64,000 nt of DNA, from the NCBI RefSeq assembly GCF_000447755.1, contig NZ_AUNE01000043.1, positions 54,728 through 118,727 of the forward strand. The letters run 5' to 3'. Below, piece by piece: positions 62,773 to 64,000 of the stretch. The translations under genes were made by a program, and so were the position numbers. Under the pieces are notes generated by a model. That model made no database searches. It was not told the origin of the DNA and worked only from the letters and a program-made list of their open reading frames with translations. The first letter of the stretch is position 1, and every line of letters starts with the position of its first letter. Source of the stretch: Bacteriovorax sp. BSW11_IV (GTDB lineage: Bacteria > Bdellovibrionota > Bacteriovoracia > Bacteriovoracales > Bacteriovoracaceae).

Positions 62773-63720
62773 ATGGCAAACGACACACTGAGAAAAGTTC
62801 CTGAACTTAGCTTGATGAGCTACATTAATGGATCGACGAACGACAAAGTTACGTTTGTAAATAACCTTTACTCTGGTCTAAAAGACTATGGCTTTATCGT
62901 CCTTACAGATCACACTGTTGATCAGAAAAAAGTGGATGACGCCTATTCTCTTCTAAAAGAATTCTACGCCCTACCAATTGAAACAAAGAAAATGTATTGC
63001 GGTAATAACGGTGGTCAAAGAGGTTACACTCCTTTCAAAACTGAACATGCTAAAGATAATGCTAATCCAGATTTAAAAGAATTTTGGCACGTTGGTCGCG
63101 AACTTGCGGCCACAAGCCAATATAAAGGTGTTTACCCAGAAAACGTTTGGCCAACAGAAATTCCAGGCTTTAAAGATGCTTTTATGAATCTTTATAATTC
63201 TATGGATGAGTCGGCCAATATCCTTTTAGAGGCCATCGGTATTGGCCTTGATGTTCCTAAGAACTTTTTTGCTGATATGGTTCACGATGGAAATTCAATC
63301 CTTCGTGCCATTCACTACCCACCGACAAAAGGTGAGGACACAAAGAACTCAATCCGTGCAGCAGCACACGAAGATATCAACTTAATTACAATGCTAGTAG
63401 GAGCTACTGATTCAGGGCTTGAGCTTCTTGATAGAGATGGTTCATGGCTACCTGTTCAATCAGCACCGGGACAAATTGTTGTGGATACGGGAGATATGAT
63501 GAGTAGAATTACAAACGAAGTTCTACCGGCCACAACACACAGGGTTGTGAACCCAAAGGATGATGGTAGTGAGCGCTTTTCAATGCCTTATTTTGTGCAT
63601 CCTCACTCAAACGCTCTTCTTAGCTGTATTGCTTCATGTGTAGGTGAAGGGGCCAAGTACCCAGACATCACAGCGGGGGATTTTTTGATTCAAAGGCTTA
63701 AGGAAATCGGTCTGTACTAA
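62773..63720 (+). CDS. Isopenicillin-N-synthase-like 2-oxoglutarate/Fe(II) oxygenase
   Basis: A 315-residue non-heme iron oxygenase of the isopenicillin N synthase-like group (the branch includes gibberellin oxidases and other 2OG enzymes). I start at the ATG at 62773 (AAGGGGAAA ahead). The iron ligands are His199, Asp201 (AAHEDINL) and His256 (ATTHRVV); Arg268-x-Ser270 (RFSMPYF) binds the co-substrate. Its natural substrate cannot be read. The gene ends next to the barrel gene on the other strand. Confidence 0.93.
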   Translation: MANDTLRKVPELSLMSYINGSTNDKVTFVNNLYSGLKDYGFIVLTDHTVDQKKVDDAYSLLKEFYALPIETKKMYCGNNGGQRGYTPFKTEHAKDNANPDLKEFWHVGRELAATSQYKGVYPENVWPTEIPGFKDAFMNLYNSMDESANILLEAIGIGLDVPKNFFADMVHDGNSILRAIHYPPTKGEDTKNSIRAAAHEDINLITMLVGATDSGLELLDRDGSWLPVQSAPGQIVVDTGDMMSRITNEVLPATTHRVVNPKDDGSERFSMPYFVHPHSNALLSCIASCVGEGAKYPDITAGDFLIQRLKEIGLY

Positions 63721-64000
63721 TTAGAATTTTAGTCCGATGGTTAGGCCTGCGGCGACAATATTGTTGTCCTGTGCCTTACCATCGCTAAAGCTCTCTTTGG
63801 AAGTGATTGATTCCAACACTCCTTCAACTAGGAAGGAATAGCTTCTTGAGAGCTCCATCAGGGCGCCAACCTTCACAGAGGGAAGGACCCAAGCGCTACC
63901 ACTTTTTTCTTCTTCATCTACAACCGTTGACGACTTACCAATCCCTACAGAAACTCCACCATAGAAATTAGTATTAGAATTTTTCATTTTTCTAAAATGA
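63721..64000 (-). CDS. Outer-membrane beta-barrel protein, C-terminal part
   Basis: The frame stays open from 63987 back to the window edge with no start or stop, so only the C-terminal about 93 residues are seen. Short amphipathic strands (FYGGVSVGIG, SVKVGALMELS, SYSFLVEGVL) and a C-terminal Phe (VAAGLTIGLKF) are typical of an outer-membrane barrel. The ATG at 63987 is probably internal. Its stop abuts the oxygenase stop. Confidence 0.7.
   Translation of the reverse strand, partial: HFRKMKNSNTNFYGGVSVGIGKSSTVVDEEEKSGSAWVLPSVKVGALMELSRSYSFLVEGVLESITSKESFSDGKAQDNNIVAAGLTIGLKF

Noticed and set aside
1..64000. CRISPR arrays, tRNA, rRNA, IS elements or prophage
   Set aside because: No regular repeat-spacer series, no cloverleaf with CCA context, and no transposase or phage genes were seen.

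Overview
The window looks like chromosome of a low-GC Bdellovibrio-like predator, most likely Bacteriovorax/Halobacteriovorax (Bdellovibrionota, Bacteriovoracales). The assignment is inferred from two TIGR02147-family proteins, a secreted protein with the 'GNGGDVV' mature N-terminus common in this group, many small secreted proteins of unknown function, orphan CpaF and PilZ/receiver proteins, and AT-rich DNA. I see no rRNA, tRNA, phage, insertion sequence or CRISPR array. Genes are dense and lie on both strands.

Layout. 1-6.1 kb: monocistronic fusA with a strong promoter, a secreted protein and a secreted pullulanase. 6.1-10.5 kb: a Cache chemoreceptor, then a TIGR02147 protein, a 'GNGGDVV' secreted protein and an astacin-like lipoprotein. 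10.6-17.7 kb: LysR regulator, CCA-enzyme-like nucleotidyltransferase, a winged-helix protein, a 592-residue receiver/PilZ-like protein, DUF3050, a secreted protein and an RRM protein. 17.9-21.7 kb: aldo/keto reductase, AlkC-like and DUF2799 operon facing a second TIGR02147 protein. 21.8-25.9 kb: slipin/DOMON-like pair, ATP-cone nuclease and beta-CASP hydrolase. 25.9-26.1 kb: a candidate small RNA with its own terminator. 26.1-31.8 kb: MazG-like, LysR with divergent DoxX/NTF2 genes, HPF, a 49-residue ORF, NfeD, and a 561-bp regulatory gap before a small HTH regulator. 31.9-38.7 kb: mdh, methyltransferase, msrB, amino-acid binding protein, MFS transporter, a CHAP-like secreted protein and a secreted Hsp20-like protein. 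38.7-46.7 kb: CheY-like and CBS proteins, cupredoxin-like/CpaF pair, PKD protein, sufE-hemB, a 45-residue membrane ORF, [2Fe-2S] protein and a large conserved unknown. 46.7-54.2 kb: ClpB-like ATPase under a heat-shock-like promoter, cNMP-binding protein, and a 1135-residue secreted coiled-coil protein with an LRR partner. 54.2-64 kb: pgsA-serB-panD, PilZ protein, glpX operon with a YggS protein, a secreted metallopeptidase-like operon, a 2-oxoglutarate oxygenase, and the end of an outer-membrane barrel cut by the window edge.

Most notable: two secreted proteins whose reading frames only make sense with AUU (61919, minus) and AUC (36629, plus) start codons; GGCC strongly over-represented in many genes and in 10 of 14 terminator-like stems; a structured C-rich small RNA candidate at about 25935-26104; a sigma32-type promoter plus inverted repeat before a ClpB-like gene; leaderless-looking promoters, best at panD; and three perfect inverted repeats before a small HTH regulator. 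All functions are read from sequence motifs and recall of families; nothing was searched.
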